NCBI GenBank assembly: GCA_030435675.1 | Contig: CM059623.1 | Coordinates: 14,817,592 to 14,881,591 of the forward strand | Length of the DNA: 64,000 nucleotides | From: Steinernema hermaphroditum | Taxonomy: Eukaryota > Nematoda > Chromadorea > Rhabditida > Steinernematidae | Reading direction: 5' to 3' | Shown here: positions 10,177 through 20,800 of the stretch, in pieces | Numbering within the stretch: the first letter of the stretch is position 1 | Layout of the letters: each line of letters begins with the position of its first letter | The notes under the pieces: generated by a model | Told to the model about the DNA's origin: nothing | The model's database searches: none | What the model saw: only the letters and a program-made list of their open reading frames with translations | Translations under genes and position numbers: made by a program

Positions 10177-10401
10177 GAACTCTATTATGAAGGATCAGCG
10201 AAAGAACCACCACAAGAACTCATGATGAACAAGGTGCCAAACTTTGAAGCATACTTCTATCGAAAACACGATAGCAAGAAGTCGATTTCGTTTTACGATG
10301 CTCGTAAAGATCGCATTTCTTTTGGCTTCCTCAAATGTTCTTGCGGTGTTTCTGATGGACGCTGTCCCTGGAATACGTATCCTGACCTGCACAAGCTCTA
10401 A
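10177..10401 (+). pseudogene. C-terminal fragment of the F-box-associated-like gene
   Basis: The last 74 codons of the 338-aa protein encoded at 45,278-46,294 are kept here in frame to the stop (ending WNTYPDLHKL). The first three quarters are missing because the gene is cut at the junction scar. The fragment could only be expressed as part of a fused transcript. An AATAAA-like signal (TTAATAAAC) follows the stop, as in the intact copy. Confidence 0.8.
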
Positions 10402-11033
10402 GGGCTTTGGTTCTTTTTGTTTCTGTTAATAAACATGAGTTGTTGTTGCCATTGAGAATATCGCGAAACGTCAGAGAACGAACGAACGAAAAAACCAAAA
10501 AAAAAACGAACGAAAGTTCATGGAAGATCATTTTAATCACAACGATCCACGGGCCATTGACCGAAAGCAGCAGTCAGAATGGTGATTTTCTTTCTTTGGT
10601 TTGTCATTCGTGTCCATCTACAGCTCTGCCTGCCAACCAACAGTGTTCTCACCACCAACTAGACGACTAGACACTGTCCAGATAGAGAACCGGAGGAGTC
10701 TGAAGACAAATTGGCCACTAAGAAATGAACACTTGGATAATGACGAATCTGCCGTCGAAAATGTGATCACTTACATACTTTACCGTAATATTGCAAACGA
10801 CGACCAGCTGGCTCTATTAGCGAATAGCGACCAAAAGTATTTTTCGACAGCCAAAAGTCGGAAAAGCGGCCTATCTTGTGTGCGGCCATGTAACATCCAG
10901 GCTTGGCTTAGGCTTAGGTCTATGCCTATGGATTTCAAGCGAGCCCGAAGGGCGAACCCTGTAGTCGTGGTGGCGTCGGCAATCTCCGGATTTCTCCAGA
11001 CATGTCTAGGCAGTTACACTTTTGGCCGCTATT

Positions 11034-11470
11034 CCGACTTTTACGACTTTACGACTTTATTTCGTGAATCAAAGGCATTTCGCCTTGCACGACACCGAAA
11101 ATAGACAAACAGAGGATGTCTGGCAGACGGCTTCATCCCTGGCGTGGCGTAGATGTCGAACCGGTCGGAGACGGCGCACTTCATGGGGCATCTGGGAATC
11201 GGCGAATCTTCGGATACGTCGGCGGAACATCGTTTGCGGCACAGCGCACGCTTCTGTGCTCGAATCTGATGGTCCGTGGTCCGGGAGACGCAACGTCTTC
11301 GATGGTGGTGGCGTCCTCTGAGCGTCGGCGACCTTCGGGATGACTTCTCACGCGGCCGGATTCTTGACGTCGGACATCTTGTTGTCAGCGGTGGTGGGAC
11401 TACGGCTTCCGGGTGTCCCAGTTCCCTCTGGAAGCCGGAAAACTCACAAGTGCCACAGGGTTTGCTGTCT
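11034..11470 (-). repeat. repeat X, copy 1 of the left arm (truncated at one end)
   Basis: Read on the minus strand, X runs from about the TTTGCTGTC box to the terminal hairpin TCGTG-C-AAGGC-GAAAT-GCCTT-TGATT-CACGA (11,092-11,062) and the tail AATAAAGTCGTAAAGTCGTA. The upstream end is joined directly to an env-like fragment at 11,471. The overlapping open frames are not conserved as proteins between strands and are best read as non-coding. Confidence 0.75.
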
Positions 11471-11961
11471 TGTGGTGTCTAGGTAACCGGTTTTCTCGGT
11501 CCCCGCGACCACGTATTTCACGCTAGGTTTTGTGTAGCATCCAGGGCTGCTACGAGTAAATGAATATTTGGCCTCTCCAATCTCAGCACACGGAAATATC
11601 TCAAGTATACCCGGAGGTGTACTTATTGCTACTACATCAGATCTATTTAGTACCAGTCGCGCAATCAGAGAAGGGTTGGAGTATGCACCAATGTTGATAG
11701 CATTCATCATCGAGTTCAATGTGTTGCAGATTGCTCTCATGGCATGACTGAATAGCGATGCCTGAGAACGAATTAAATCAATGTTATTAAAAGTTAGGGC
11801 AGCTGCTTCTTGATTGCTCGTTACTATCCCTACTTCACTCGCATTTATGTGTCTTTTGGATCTCCTATGTGGTAAATAGTTCCCTAGTTCATCAAGTGGA
11901 ACAGCAAAACCCTGATCGGATATCACTACTTTCTGGTTACAGTCTTCAACTATTTTATAAT
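11471..11961 (-). pseudogene. env-like fragment sandwiched between X repeats (left copy)
   Basis: About 160 codons identical to the C-terminal half of the env-like frame at 49,226-50,365, including the basic RRSKR site. It lacks the N-terminal half and any membrane anchor. One side joins X copy 1, whose sequence supplies the last codons and the stop. The other side joins X copy 2 after a short slippage duplication of an ATTATAAA stretch. It is an endogenous remnant, not a working envelope gene. Confidence 0.75.
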
Positions 11962-11975
11962 TTTTATAATTTTCA

Positions 11976-12565
11976 TCAAAGGCATCAAAGGCAAACGCGA
12001 CACCGAAAATAGACAAACAGAGGATGTCTGGGAGACGACTTCATCCCTGGCGTGGCGTAGATGTCGAACCGGTCGGAGACGGCGCACTTCATGGGGCATC
12101 TGGGAATCGGCAAATCTTCGGATACGTCGGCGGAACATCGTTTGCGGCACAGCGCACGCTTCTGTGCTCGAATCTGATGGTCCGTGGTCCGGGAGTTGCG
12201 TCTTCGATGGTGGTGGCGTCCTCTGAGCGTCGGCGACCTTCGGAATGACTTCTCACGCGGCCGGATTCTTGACGTCGGACATCTTGTTGTCAGCGGTGGT
12301 GGGACTACGGCTTCCGGGTGTTCCAATTCCCTCTGGAAGCCGGAAAACTCACAGATGCCACAGGGTTTGCTGTCTGACCAACCAGTCCCTCAGAGAGCGA
12401 CCGGAGGGACCGACCGCTCGCCACCGCGACACGGGTGAGACTCCTTCCGACTTCCGACTTTTGGCCGCTCAAAATTAGTTTTGGCCGCCCGAGCGAGTTT
12501 TCGAATTTCGAGCGAGACCCATCAATGCTAGACAATCTTTGTTTCAGACTGTTTGTTGAATCATT
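11976..12565 (-). repeat. repeat X, copy 2 of the left arm (longest form)
   Basis: This copy extends further than copy 1. On the minus strand it begins near AATGATTCAACAAACAGTCT, passes GCTCGAAATTCGAAAACTCG, the GGTCGGTCCCTCCGGTCGCT core and the GTTTTCCGGCTTCCAGAGGG box, and ends close to GTGTCGCGTTTGCC. The terminal hairpin is broken, with AAAGGCATC duplicated instead of the GCCTT arm. Copies with the same extent lie at 43,114-43,703 and 46,826-47,441. Confidence 0.75.
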
Positions 12566-13289
12566 TTGCTGAGTTTTTTATGGATATTGCTTCACCGTTT
12601 CGTGCCGGGTGGATTCGTTTCAATGTCAAATCCATTCTGAAGCAACAGCCTTAGGCTCCTGCTAACGGCGCTACGCTTTTCGTAAAATATCACCCATTTC
12701 CGGTGATCTAGTTTTGATGATGACAGAATGGAGACACAGTTGAGCATTGCTGTGTTTCACTTAAATTCAGTGACATGGAACAAACGTCTTCATCTGAGAC
12801 TTAGGTACTTATTGGGCATGTAGGCCTCAAACGGTTCTATCTGACAGCTTCTTGTATAGAACCGTCGGAAAGAATAACAAATAAAAGGAGCTAAAGTTTG
12901 TGATAAGGCCAAAAACGGGAAAAATAGGACTTTTCGACCCAGAATCTTTATTGCGGTGGAGTGGCCAGGCATCTCCCCACGAAGAGCTGTGAAGCAACGT
13001 AGTTAACTGTTGTGTACCACCGGTGAAATATACATCTTTATACTTAAAAGCATGCTCTGAGAAGAAAGCGACATTTTCAGTGCACCGACCCAGTACTTTT
13101 TTCCCTGTGAGGACTCTCTGGGAGCTCTGAAAGCACTGAGTTCATCGTAAGGACGACTGATATGGGAAAAAGTGTTTCATGGAAATCAGGTCTGGGCCCT
13201 AAAGAGGGAACTTTGCCCTCACCCACGCCCCCATCAACTTCTTACCATACACAGTACGATTGATGGGGATGAAGTGTTTATTTATGTCT
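12566..13289. other. intergenic between X and kinase, nothing recognised
   Basis: Apart from the kinase 3' UTR region near 13,260-13,289 (poly(A) signal AATAAA on the minus strand near 13,276), I see no gene or repeat. A 60-codon minus-strand frame at 12,790-12,972 has no coding character that I can support. The mirror copy is 42,390-43,113. Confidence 0.4.
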
Positions 13290-14217
13290 TTACAAGAAAC
13301 CGACAGTTCTGTATTTCATCAAAGCCGATTTGTATTCTTGTGGCGTATGGCGTTTGAGGTAGTCGGGCTCCAAAATGCTCTTCACAAGCTCCTCGTGCTC
13401 CTCGAAGACGGCCCAGAACCTCTTGTCCTTTTCCGTGTACTCCTTCTTGAGATGGCGCTGGAAGCCTTCGTCCTCCTTCGAAGCGATCTCCCAGAGATTC
13501 TGCTCTGTGCAGATCTCCAGGAGCGTCACCGCGGCCGCCCAGAGGTCGCCGTAGATGCCGTGGAAGCGGCCACTCTCGTACAGCTCCGGCGGGAGGAAGC
13601 CGGGGCTTCCAGTGGGGTCGTCGAAGAAGACCTGGAGGCTCCGCCCCTCGTCGTAGTGGGCGAGTCCGAAGTCGGCGATCTGGACGTGCAGCTCCGTCAG
13701 CATCATGATGTTCGCCGGTTTGATGTCGCGATGGAAGATCCCGAGGGAGTGGAGATAGGCGAGGCCGTCGAGGAGCTGGTGGTAGATGCACAGCCCGTCT
13801 TCGATGTGGAAGGGGCCGTTGCAGTACTCCACAAAATCCTGCAGGGAGCCGAGGGGAAGAAGGTTGAAGAACAGCAGGCCCAAGTCCTTGTTTTCACGGG
13901 GCACGCTAGCGCCGTGATAGGGAACCAAGTGGGGATGATCGCATCTGGCAAGGATCTCCAGAACTTCGAACTCGCGGCCGAATTCTTCTTTCTCGTCCTC
14001 TGTACGTTTGCTGACGACCTTGACAGCGAAGGGTCTTCCAGAGAAGGACGCCCTGTAGACAGCTCCAAAGCGACCACGACTGAGGATCTGATCCATGTGG
14101 AGCGGTCCAATATCGAGATCCAAAGGTGAAGTTACTGCGAGGGAGCCGAGGAGCCTTCGATTCTTCAGAGGGGGCTTCGAAGCCACAGGGCAAGGTGTTC
14201 TTCTTGTCAAGTGTCAT
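13290..14217 (-). CDS. Ser/Thr protein kinase, 291 aa (left copy)
   Basis: Exon 1 is 14,217-14,187 and exon 2 is 14,134-13,290 on the minus strand. The start uses the ATG of MTLDKKNTLP and a 52-base intron ending CTCGCAG, which brings the frame into phase with the kinase domain; without it no ATG precedes the glycine loop by more than a few residues. The domain has the loop SRGRFGAV, Lys49 in FAVKVV, the catalytic loop HRDIKPAN (Asp147, Lys149, Asn152), DFG (Asp165) and PPEL in the activation segment, so it should be catalytically active. HRDIKPAN points to Ser/Thr specificity. The protein is only a kinase domain with a short C-tail, and I cannot assign the subfamily. It is identical to the right copy. 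Confidence 0.88.
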
Positions 14218-14384
14218 TATTCAGTTGCTACTTTTAGGCAGTGCTTAAAAGTACACGTTGGAAGGTACCTTAAATAAGACTCTAACATCGGTTCAGCGCC
14301 TTTTTCATCCTCCAAACCCCAACCTTATCATACCAAAACAAAGGAAGGAGACAAACAAATACATAACAGACAATTCTCAACAAT

Positions 14385-15822
14385 TCATATCATGTCCATC
14401 TCGTCGTCTTCGCTTTCCACTTCTTCTTCTGTTCCTGGCGTCGCTTCATCGACGTCCAAACGCGGCTTCTTCGGAGGGATCTCTCTCCAGGCGTTCCAGA
14501 TCGCGGAGGCCTTCCTCTGCAGCTCCATCTTCATGTCGAACTTCGGCTCGGGGTCATCGGCTCCCAAAGCGTCGTGGATGCCGCCGTACTCGTCTTCTCT
14601 CGGAATCAACACTGAAAGCAAACATGAAGAAAGGAGCGAAGAAGGAGACTAACGTCGACAGGAAAGGGGAAGACGCGCAGAGAGCAGCGTGTTGAAGCTG
14701 ACAGGAAGGGAGGAAAGCGCCGCTCCGAGATCGTCACCATCCATTGGATCCTCTTGAGAAGCGATCTGAGGAGGAATGGTGTATTAGAGATGAGTGGAGA
14801 TGCCAAGATCCGCTTGATTGCCAGCGTGAGTGTCACTACTGGCAAATGCAAAGCTAGGTGGCTTACGACAGAGAGTCAGTTGCCAGTGTCAGCACAGTGT
14901 TCTCTAAGCCTCAAAATCCGATCGACGGTGCATGGATCATCATCCCCGCAGTTCTTTCCCCTTACGATCTACACCACCCAAGTATAAAAACTGACTTCGT
15001 TTTCAACCTCCTTCCTTGCCTCTTCTTCGTACTCGCGGAAGAGCGAGATGGAAGCACGAGTGCGGAGCAAGTAGTTGACGAGCGACATCTGACTGTCACG
15101 GTGGATCTGCGCCTGCTGCCGCCTCCAACGATCGTACTCCTTCGGATTCGAGAACTCGACCTGAAAGGCGCACAGTTCCATCAGAGATCTGTCAAGATCG
15201 CTTGCCTCGGTGCGCCGGAACGTGTGGATGGGAGGGATGGGCGGCATCCAGTCGGGGATGCTCTTTTCTTCGCGCAGCTTCTTCGCCTCCGCCGACTCCT
15301 CGTGGCCTTCCAAGTTGTTATTGTTCACGTCGCGAGTCGGATCTGGATGGACGGCTGAAAGCAGAGAGTCAGGCTTGACGGGCACGGACAAGAAGGCTCA
15401 CGCGGGATGACTATGTGGTGGCCGGTGGTCTTCATGTGCTCGAAGTAGCCCTGCAACTCGGCCACGTCGGTTCCCACGGCGGCGAAGGCGAACATCAACT
15501 CGTGGGGCGTGGAGACGGTCCGACCGGCGCCTTCGGTGAACGCCTTCAGCGAAGCACACGTGCGCGTCATATCTACAAGGAGATGAGTGAGTGAAATATG
15601 GAAAAGAAGGCACTCACCGTTGACTACGCTGTGGAAAAGGAAGTCGAAGACGTCGGCGTCGATGTGCGTGAAGCCCTCGTGGCTGCAGATGACGGCGATC
15701 GCCTGGCGCAGCACGTGGTCGTACTGCGCGCCGGGCACCTGTGGCGTGTAGTCCACGTCCTCCTCTTCCTTTTCATCTTCTGGCGACGCTATGAAGAGAT
15801 CATCCACTGTGAGATGTTTCAT
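14385..15822 (-). CDS. taf8: TAF8-like TFIID subunit (left copy, five exons)
   Basis: Exons are 15,822-15,618, 15,572-15,402, 15,354-14,996, 14,765-14,654 and 14,611-14,385, all with GT donors and AG acceptors in phase (357 aa). The N-terminal region (about residues 25-120; YDHVLRQAIAVICSHEGFTHI) is a bromodomain-associated histone fold. A TAF8 C-terminal domain follows, with PDWMPPIPPIHTFRRTEAS and a helical DRSLMELC segment, and the end is a basic PPKKPRLDVDE stretch with an acidic tail. TAF8 pairs with TAF10 by histone folds inside the general factor TFIID in the nucleus. This copy has EEVESEDDEMDMI near the C-terminus, two residues shorter than the right copy. Other differences lie mainly in introns and the 5' region. 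Confidence 0.85.
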
Positions 15823-16408
15823 CGCCCTGGAATTCGAGAAGATGGGCAGTCTTCGGAAGGAAAAACTGGACCAGAAAAAGATCGCTTGAAGGAACGTAGC
15901 AGTGCTGGAGGGGAAAAACACCGGGGAGGGGTTTCGTGGTAGGAGCCCATCGGCGAATAGCGATACTGTAGCATGCCGCGGAATTCTTCAGAATCTGGTG
16001 ATTTTGAGATGGTTTCTTGACGTGAGCCATCGCTTGTTTGTGTGATGCGGAAACAGTAACCGTAAATACAGTAACCGGATACCATCGAGAAACAGACAGT
16101 TATCTTCATAAAAGGTTTATTATCCAACATTGAGGTATAGTGACAAAGATGTACGGCTTCTGGATTTAGATCTACCCTTGTTGTGATAAGGCAAAGGTAT
16201 CAGTTCGAGCCTATAATGGACAACAACAACTCATTGCAAGCACTTTGTCGAAAAGAGACACCTCTCAAAAAAGCGTCATTCTCCATTTGAAGACGGAATC
16301 GGCGCCAAGAGAAAGGCGCCTTCCAAGGAACCTTATCAAGTAGATGTGCTTTCAAACCCTTTATTGTAAGCTCAACAACGAACAGAATACTTCACATATG
16401 GCGACACT

Positions 16409-17076
16409 CTACTCGACATCGATCCATTCCTCGTTGGCGGGGACCTTGACGTTGGCGAGAGTCTCACCTCCCTGGACGAGGGTGAACTGAGCCTTCCACG
16501 ATCCCTTGAGCACGTTCTTGATCATGCCGGTGATGGGAGGGATGGCGACGGTGCCGTTAAAGCCCTTAAGGTCGCCCTTGAGGTCTCCGAGGGTGTGGGT
16601 GCCAGGGGTCTCGAAGAGCTTGCAGAGGTCGGCGTGTCCGAGGTGTCCGGCTTCGGCGCAGAGGTTGATGTGGCTAGAAGAAGCATGGTGGATGGGCATA
16701 CTGTGGGAGAGACATACCAGTCCTTGGAGGGAACCATGAAGTTCTTGCTCTCTCCGTTCTCGCAGACCTTGCCGATGAGGAAGGAGTCCTTCTGGAGGGT
16801 GGCCAGGACGTCGGAGTTCTGCTCGAGGCTCATCGCCTTCTTGACCGTGATCTTTCCGGAGACGAGGCGGATGATGCCGGGCGTCTCAACGCTGGGGCTG
16901 CTGTCGTCGCTGGCGCAGGCGGGCTTGTGGTTGCTGTCGTAGGTGGCGGCGAGCACATCCTCGAACTCGACGTTCAGGCCGGAGCCGATGTTGGCGATCT
17001 TGACGACATTGTCCTTAAGATCGGTGCAGGCGAAGGCGACGGCGAGGAGCGCGGCGGCGACGAAGAGGGACTTCAT
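16409..17076 (-). CDS. ML/GM2-activator-like secreted protein, 207 aa (intact copy)
   Basis: Exon 1 is 17,076-16,718 and exon 2 is 16,673-16,409, with a 44-base intron GTATGT..CTTCTAG; the phases agree (624 bases). The signal peptide is MKSLFVAAALLAVAFA, followed by CTDLKDNVVKIANIG. The mature part has six cysteines, and the C-terminal half reads LCKLFETPGTHTLGD and PPITGMIKNVLKGSWKAQF. This pattern (Cys-rich beta fold, GTH, GSW near the end) resembles the ML lipid-recognition family, especially GM2-activator-like members, but the similarity is judged by eye. It would act extracellularly or in lysosomes. The inner end of the inverted duplication cuts through exon 1, so only this copy keeps its signal peptide. 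Confidence 0.7.
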
Positions 17077-19045
17077 GTCTGCTAGACAGTGACTACGACG
17101 CGTTCCATGACGGTTTTAAGCGGTCTCGCCTGGGGCGTGATAAGCGCGGGAGCTGCAGGAGGGGAGGGGTGCGGTGATAAGGGCTGCCTGCAGAGGTCCT
17201 GTTTCGATCGCGATCACCCACGCTAGGTCGAAGTGCTCCAATGGAAAATTCTCACGCTATACGGTGAGGACTTTGCACTGGATGTGCACTTTGCCCCGTA
17301 CTTACTCGTAAAGGCAGTGGCACGCTAATAAAACTAAATATCGAAAGGTTCTTTTCGGTCATATGATCATTCCGTTTAGTATCCACAGGGTTGACCCGGA
17401 AATGGGGTGAGCTGTATAGGGCGAAGTGTCATCGTAGTGCATGTGTGGATGGCTTTGTGACTTTTATTTTGATGCACTTTACCATCTAAATGATCATCGA
17501 GCTCTCAAATCTTGTATGAAATCTTACAAGGGAACTTTCAGAAGTTTCCACCTCAGATCGAGCTGAAAATTGGCTCACATTTGGGCACGCATTAGTGAAC
17601 GTTAACTCCGAAAGGGCATTGGCTTCTACGCACATCTAACCATGTAAACACCCTTCGAAAGTTAGGTGAATGCGGATGTAGGTATAGGCGTGCTTGGCAG
17701 CGTATGGGTTTCGGTCTATGTGGTTGACCCGGTAAGTCTCCTGTCTATCAGTTTGTTGGCCAGGGTTCGACTCCCACCGCTGACAGATTCAAGATCCGTT
17801 CATGGTTGGGGATTTCGATTGGTGAAGTGGAAAATTCTTAATGAAAATCGGGTTCGTAACCTCGAAAAATCAGAGCCCTACCCCGACTTTGAGTAAGAAA
17901 GCTAGGCTCAGTTACGATAAAGAAAAATAATGACATGATCTCCTTACATTCAAGATCCGTTCGTGGCTGAAGAGTTTGTCATTTTATCCCTTAAACTCTC
18001 ATGAATACTCCAATGCTTCAAGAAATCGTGTTTTCAGCCTCTAATTGTGGGAGTTTTGTGATAAATTTCTCCCCAAAGAGCCTAGAGAGTCCGAAATTCA
18101 AATGCGCTATATTACTGTATCGCTGAAAACGAGCTTCTTGAAGGGCGTGTGTTCATCAAGACATTCATGGTCGTACGTGTATGTACTGTGTAAGGGTAGC
18201 CTTGCGACAAGGGGCGACACGAATAGGATGGATAGGATCTACAGGATGATTTCTATTGATTTTATTTTGCTTTTTTGTGTATATTCTTTCTCCGTCTCAC
18301 ACTAATTCGAGTACATAAGATTATGCTAAAGTGTATGACTGTCCACGCTAAAGGATACCCACTCGATTTCATTCGACTGGTTCGAAAGCCAGCCCTATCA
18401 AAGGGACAACCCCAAAGAACGCCGACAGAACGCATGGCCTCCAGTCCGTTTGGTCCTTTTGTGGCGACAAATGTGGCATTAGAGCGACGCCACGTTTGTT
18501 GATAAGATGCAAACGTGCTCGGCGATAAATGTGCAAAGTACGTGTAGAGGTTCTGCCGGAACGCCACGTTTTCTCTGGCGTGACAGATAAAGGAGCAAAG
18601 TATTAGGTCGTTTTTCTGAGATTATCTGATCGGAAGGACCGGGGTGCATTCATTTGGAACCACCGAATCTGAGTCATATGAGCAGAGCACTGAAATCGGC
18701 AGATCTAGAAGACTCAGACAAACAGTTTAGTTTTATAGGGACAATAGCATCCATTCATCATATGGTGACTTTTTGGGTGCTTCTTTCAGTTTCCTTGTCT
18801 GTCAAATTTTGCTGATAAACAACTGATATATAGGACCCACTTATTAACCAGGATTCATCTATATCTGCGAGTGATACTTGTGAAGGTCCACTTATAAGTA
18901 AATAGATAGCCAGTCATGCTAATCATACCGAGAGCAATGTATCTCTGTCCCAATTTATTCGGATTAGACTTGTGCTTGGCGACTCTCGGACGAGATTTCT
19001 GACCGATTCACATCACGGAACTTACCATCAACTAACCAACACATA
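17077..19045. other. spacer DNA, no gene recognised
   Basis: Only short frames without protein character. It holds a tRNA-like SINE candidate (17,696-17,784). The 15-base word TTCAAGATCCGTTCA/G recurs at about 17,789 and 17,950 downstream of that candidate, which may mark the body of a short retroposon. Confidence 0.4.
17696..17784 (+). repeat. tRNA-like / SINE head candidate
   Basis: The B-box-like word GGGTTCGACTCCC is followed by CGCTGAC, which can pair with GGCAGCG at the start (six of seven positions). At 89 bases it is too long and its middle does not fold as a normal cloverleaf. A degenerate tRNA or tRNA-derived SINE is more likely than a working tRNA. Confidence 0.25.
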
Positions 19046-19056
19046 CCCACTCTTTC

Positions 19057-20789
19057 GGGTGCGTAACGATTTGACGCGAACGATTTGCCGCAGTAACGAT
19101 TTGACGCGAACGATTTGACGCGAACGATTTGACGCGAACGATTTGCCGCGAACGATTTGCCGCGAACGATTTGCCGCGAGCACGATTTGCCGCGAGCACG
19201 ATTTGCCGCGAACGATTTGCCGCGAACGATTTGACGCGAGACTGGCTCCCGGCACGAAAACGTTTCGGAGATGCTGTTTTTGCGTTCTTCGGAGCTTACG
19301 CGTCATCTTCTGCTCTTTTTTTGCTTCGCTGTTATGTTTGCTTCGGTTTTTGCTGCGTTCGGGGCGACAACTGAACAAGGAAGTTCCACAGAAGTTCAGT
19401 CGTCTGAAAGGTTGGCGAATTTGCGAATCGCTGTCCGAGTGTCTTTCAGCTTGATTCCGGCAACAACCGTGATAGTGACGACAGCGGATTCGACGACAGA
19501 AGCAGCTTCATCCTCCGGCACTGCTTCATTCTAGCGGAGAGAAGTGGATACGTTTTCCCGGTGTTAACAGCTCTGTTACCGAACAAAGCTGGTTCTACAT
19601 ATGAAGCACTTTTTCGCATGATTCACCAGAAGTGGCCGGAGTTCAAACCGGAATCGATGTCTATCGATTTCGAGAAGGCAGCTTTTAACGCGGCGAACAA
19701 GATATTCCCAGAAATTCGGATCTTAGGCTGCCTATTCCACCTAGCACAAAATTTCAAAAAACAGTTTACGGGACATCTTTTGCGTCGGTACAACACGGAG
19801 CCGGATTTCGCTGTGGAAGCGCGCAAGATTCTCGCTCTGGCATTTGTGAAGCCCGAAGATCTTGACCGTGCCGTTTGTGAACTATCCGAAAGTTGGGAGG
19901 AGGTGGAACATCGAGGCGAGGACGACGGAGAAGATCTGATAACTACGGATCTGTCGGTACTTGAGCCAGTCCTCAAATGGTTTGAAGACAACTACATGGG
20001 GAAAGTCGATCGCCGTGGAAACCGACGATCGCCTCAATTCGCTGTTGATATGTGGAATTGTCATGATCGCGTAGGTTTTTTTTATGCAAGCTGTCCTTTA
20101 AAACGAATTTAGGTCTTGAAGAACGATCCGCGCACAAATAATCGAGCGGAAGCCGCACACCGTCGATTGCAGAGAGAACTGGGTGCCGATCACCCGTCGA
20201 TTTGGAAATTCATTGAGAGTCTTCGAAAGGTCCAAATAGGCGTCGATAAGAGCTTTGAAGATATGCTGATTGGACGTCCTGCAGAGCAGAAGCGGAAGAA
20301 GTATCGCGATGCTGACCTGAGGATCCGACGGCTCGTTGATGGCTACGATGAGGACAATCTGCTCGATTTTCTGCACGGGATCGCGACTAACATCGGAATG
20401 AGTTGAAATGCTGTTGTTTTTATGTGATCGTTGTTAAACATTTTGTTACTTTACAGGATAAACGCTGTTAGATATGCTTTTTTCGTCCTGGCATATCTAA
20501 CCTTTCTCAAACTTCGGCAGACTGTCCAAAAACGGATCGTTTTCGTGCCGGGAGCCATTCTCGTGGCAAATCGTGCTCGCGTCAAATCGTTCGCGGCAAA
20601 TCGTGCTCGCGGCAAATCGTGCTCGCGGCAAATCGTTCGCGGCAAATCGTTCGCGGCAAATCGTGCTCGCGGCAAATCGTGCTCGCGGCAAATCGTTCGC
20701 GGCAAATCGTTCGCGGCAAATCGTTCGCGTCAAATCGTTCGCGGCAAATCGTTACTGCGGCAAATCGTTCGCGTCAAATCGTTCTGCTC
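19057..20789 (+). mobile_element. Mutator-like element (MULE) with tandem-repeat terminal inverted repeats
   Basis: A 1,733-bp element with an 11-bp target duplication. Each end has an inverted array of about a dozen 14-16-base units (AACGATTTGCCGCG, AACGATTTGACGCG, AGCACGATTTGCCGCG). The pairing continues inward as CTGGCTCCCGGCACGAAAAC at about 19,241 against its reverse complement near 20,540, so each inverted repeat is about 200 bp. The interior encodes a MULE-type transposase fragment. It is a compact, probably defective copy, because the N-terminal DNA-binding part of the transposase is not visible. Confidence 0.9.
19561..20406 (+). pseudogene. MULE transposase, C-terminal part (two exons, 5'-truncated)
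   Basis: Exon segments 19,561-20,070 and 20,113-20,406 join across a 42-base intron (GTAGGT..TTTAG) in phase. The frame has SIDFEKAAFNAANKIFP, the second catalytic aspartate region of MULE transposases, then GCLFHLAQNFKKQ, the C/FH motif, and after the intron DPRTNNRAEAAHRRLQREL, matching the conserved R-TNN-E-H block with the catalytic glutamate. An N-terminal zinc-finger region and the first aspartate block are not in frame upstream. A separate 87-codon frame at 19,271-19,534 has a hydrophobic start and Ser/Thr-rich end, probably not related. Confidence 0.8.
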
Positions 20790-20800
20790 CCCACTCTTTC

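Larger units (their letters stand above)
6496..17033. repeat. left arm of a large inverted duplication
   Basis: This segment is the reverse complement of 38,873-56,354. From 6,496 to about 10,169 the coordinates pair as x + y = 62,850. From 10,177 to about 14,450 they pair as x + y = 55,679 with no net indel. Nearer the spacer the sum falls to 55,673 and then 55,669, through a 6-bp coding indel in TAF8 and intron indels. The change from 62,850 to 55,679 is the 7.2 kb present only in the right arm. The outer edge lies just beyond the poly(A) signal of cathepsin B. The inner edge lies inside exon 1 of the ML/GM2A-like gene. Confidence 0.95.
19046..20800. other. 11-bp target-site duplication flanking the MULE
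   Basis: CCCACTCTTTC occurs directly before the element (19,046-19,056) and directly after it (20,790-20,800). A duplication of 9-11 bp fits Mutator-like elements. Confidence 0.8.

Noticed and set aside
11116..11343. Open frames inside the X repeats (for example starting MSGRRLHPWRGVDVEP)
   Set aside because: Frames of similar length exist on both strands and differ between copies. No domain is recognisable, and X is better explained as a non-coding retroposon.
13260..14129. 289-codon plus-strand frame opposite the kinase (also 41,550-42,419 minus)
   Set aside because: Antisense shadow of the kinase exon. It is conserved between arms only because the DNA is identical.
19060..20785. CRISPR-like array suggested by regularly spaced AACGATTTGCCGCG units
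   Set aside because: Units are directly adjacent with no spacers, occur inverted at both ends of a transposase-bearing element and are flanked by a target duplication. The genome is eukaryotic.
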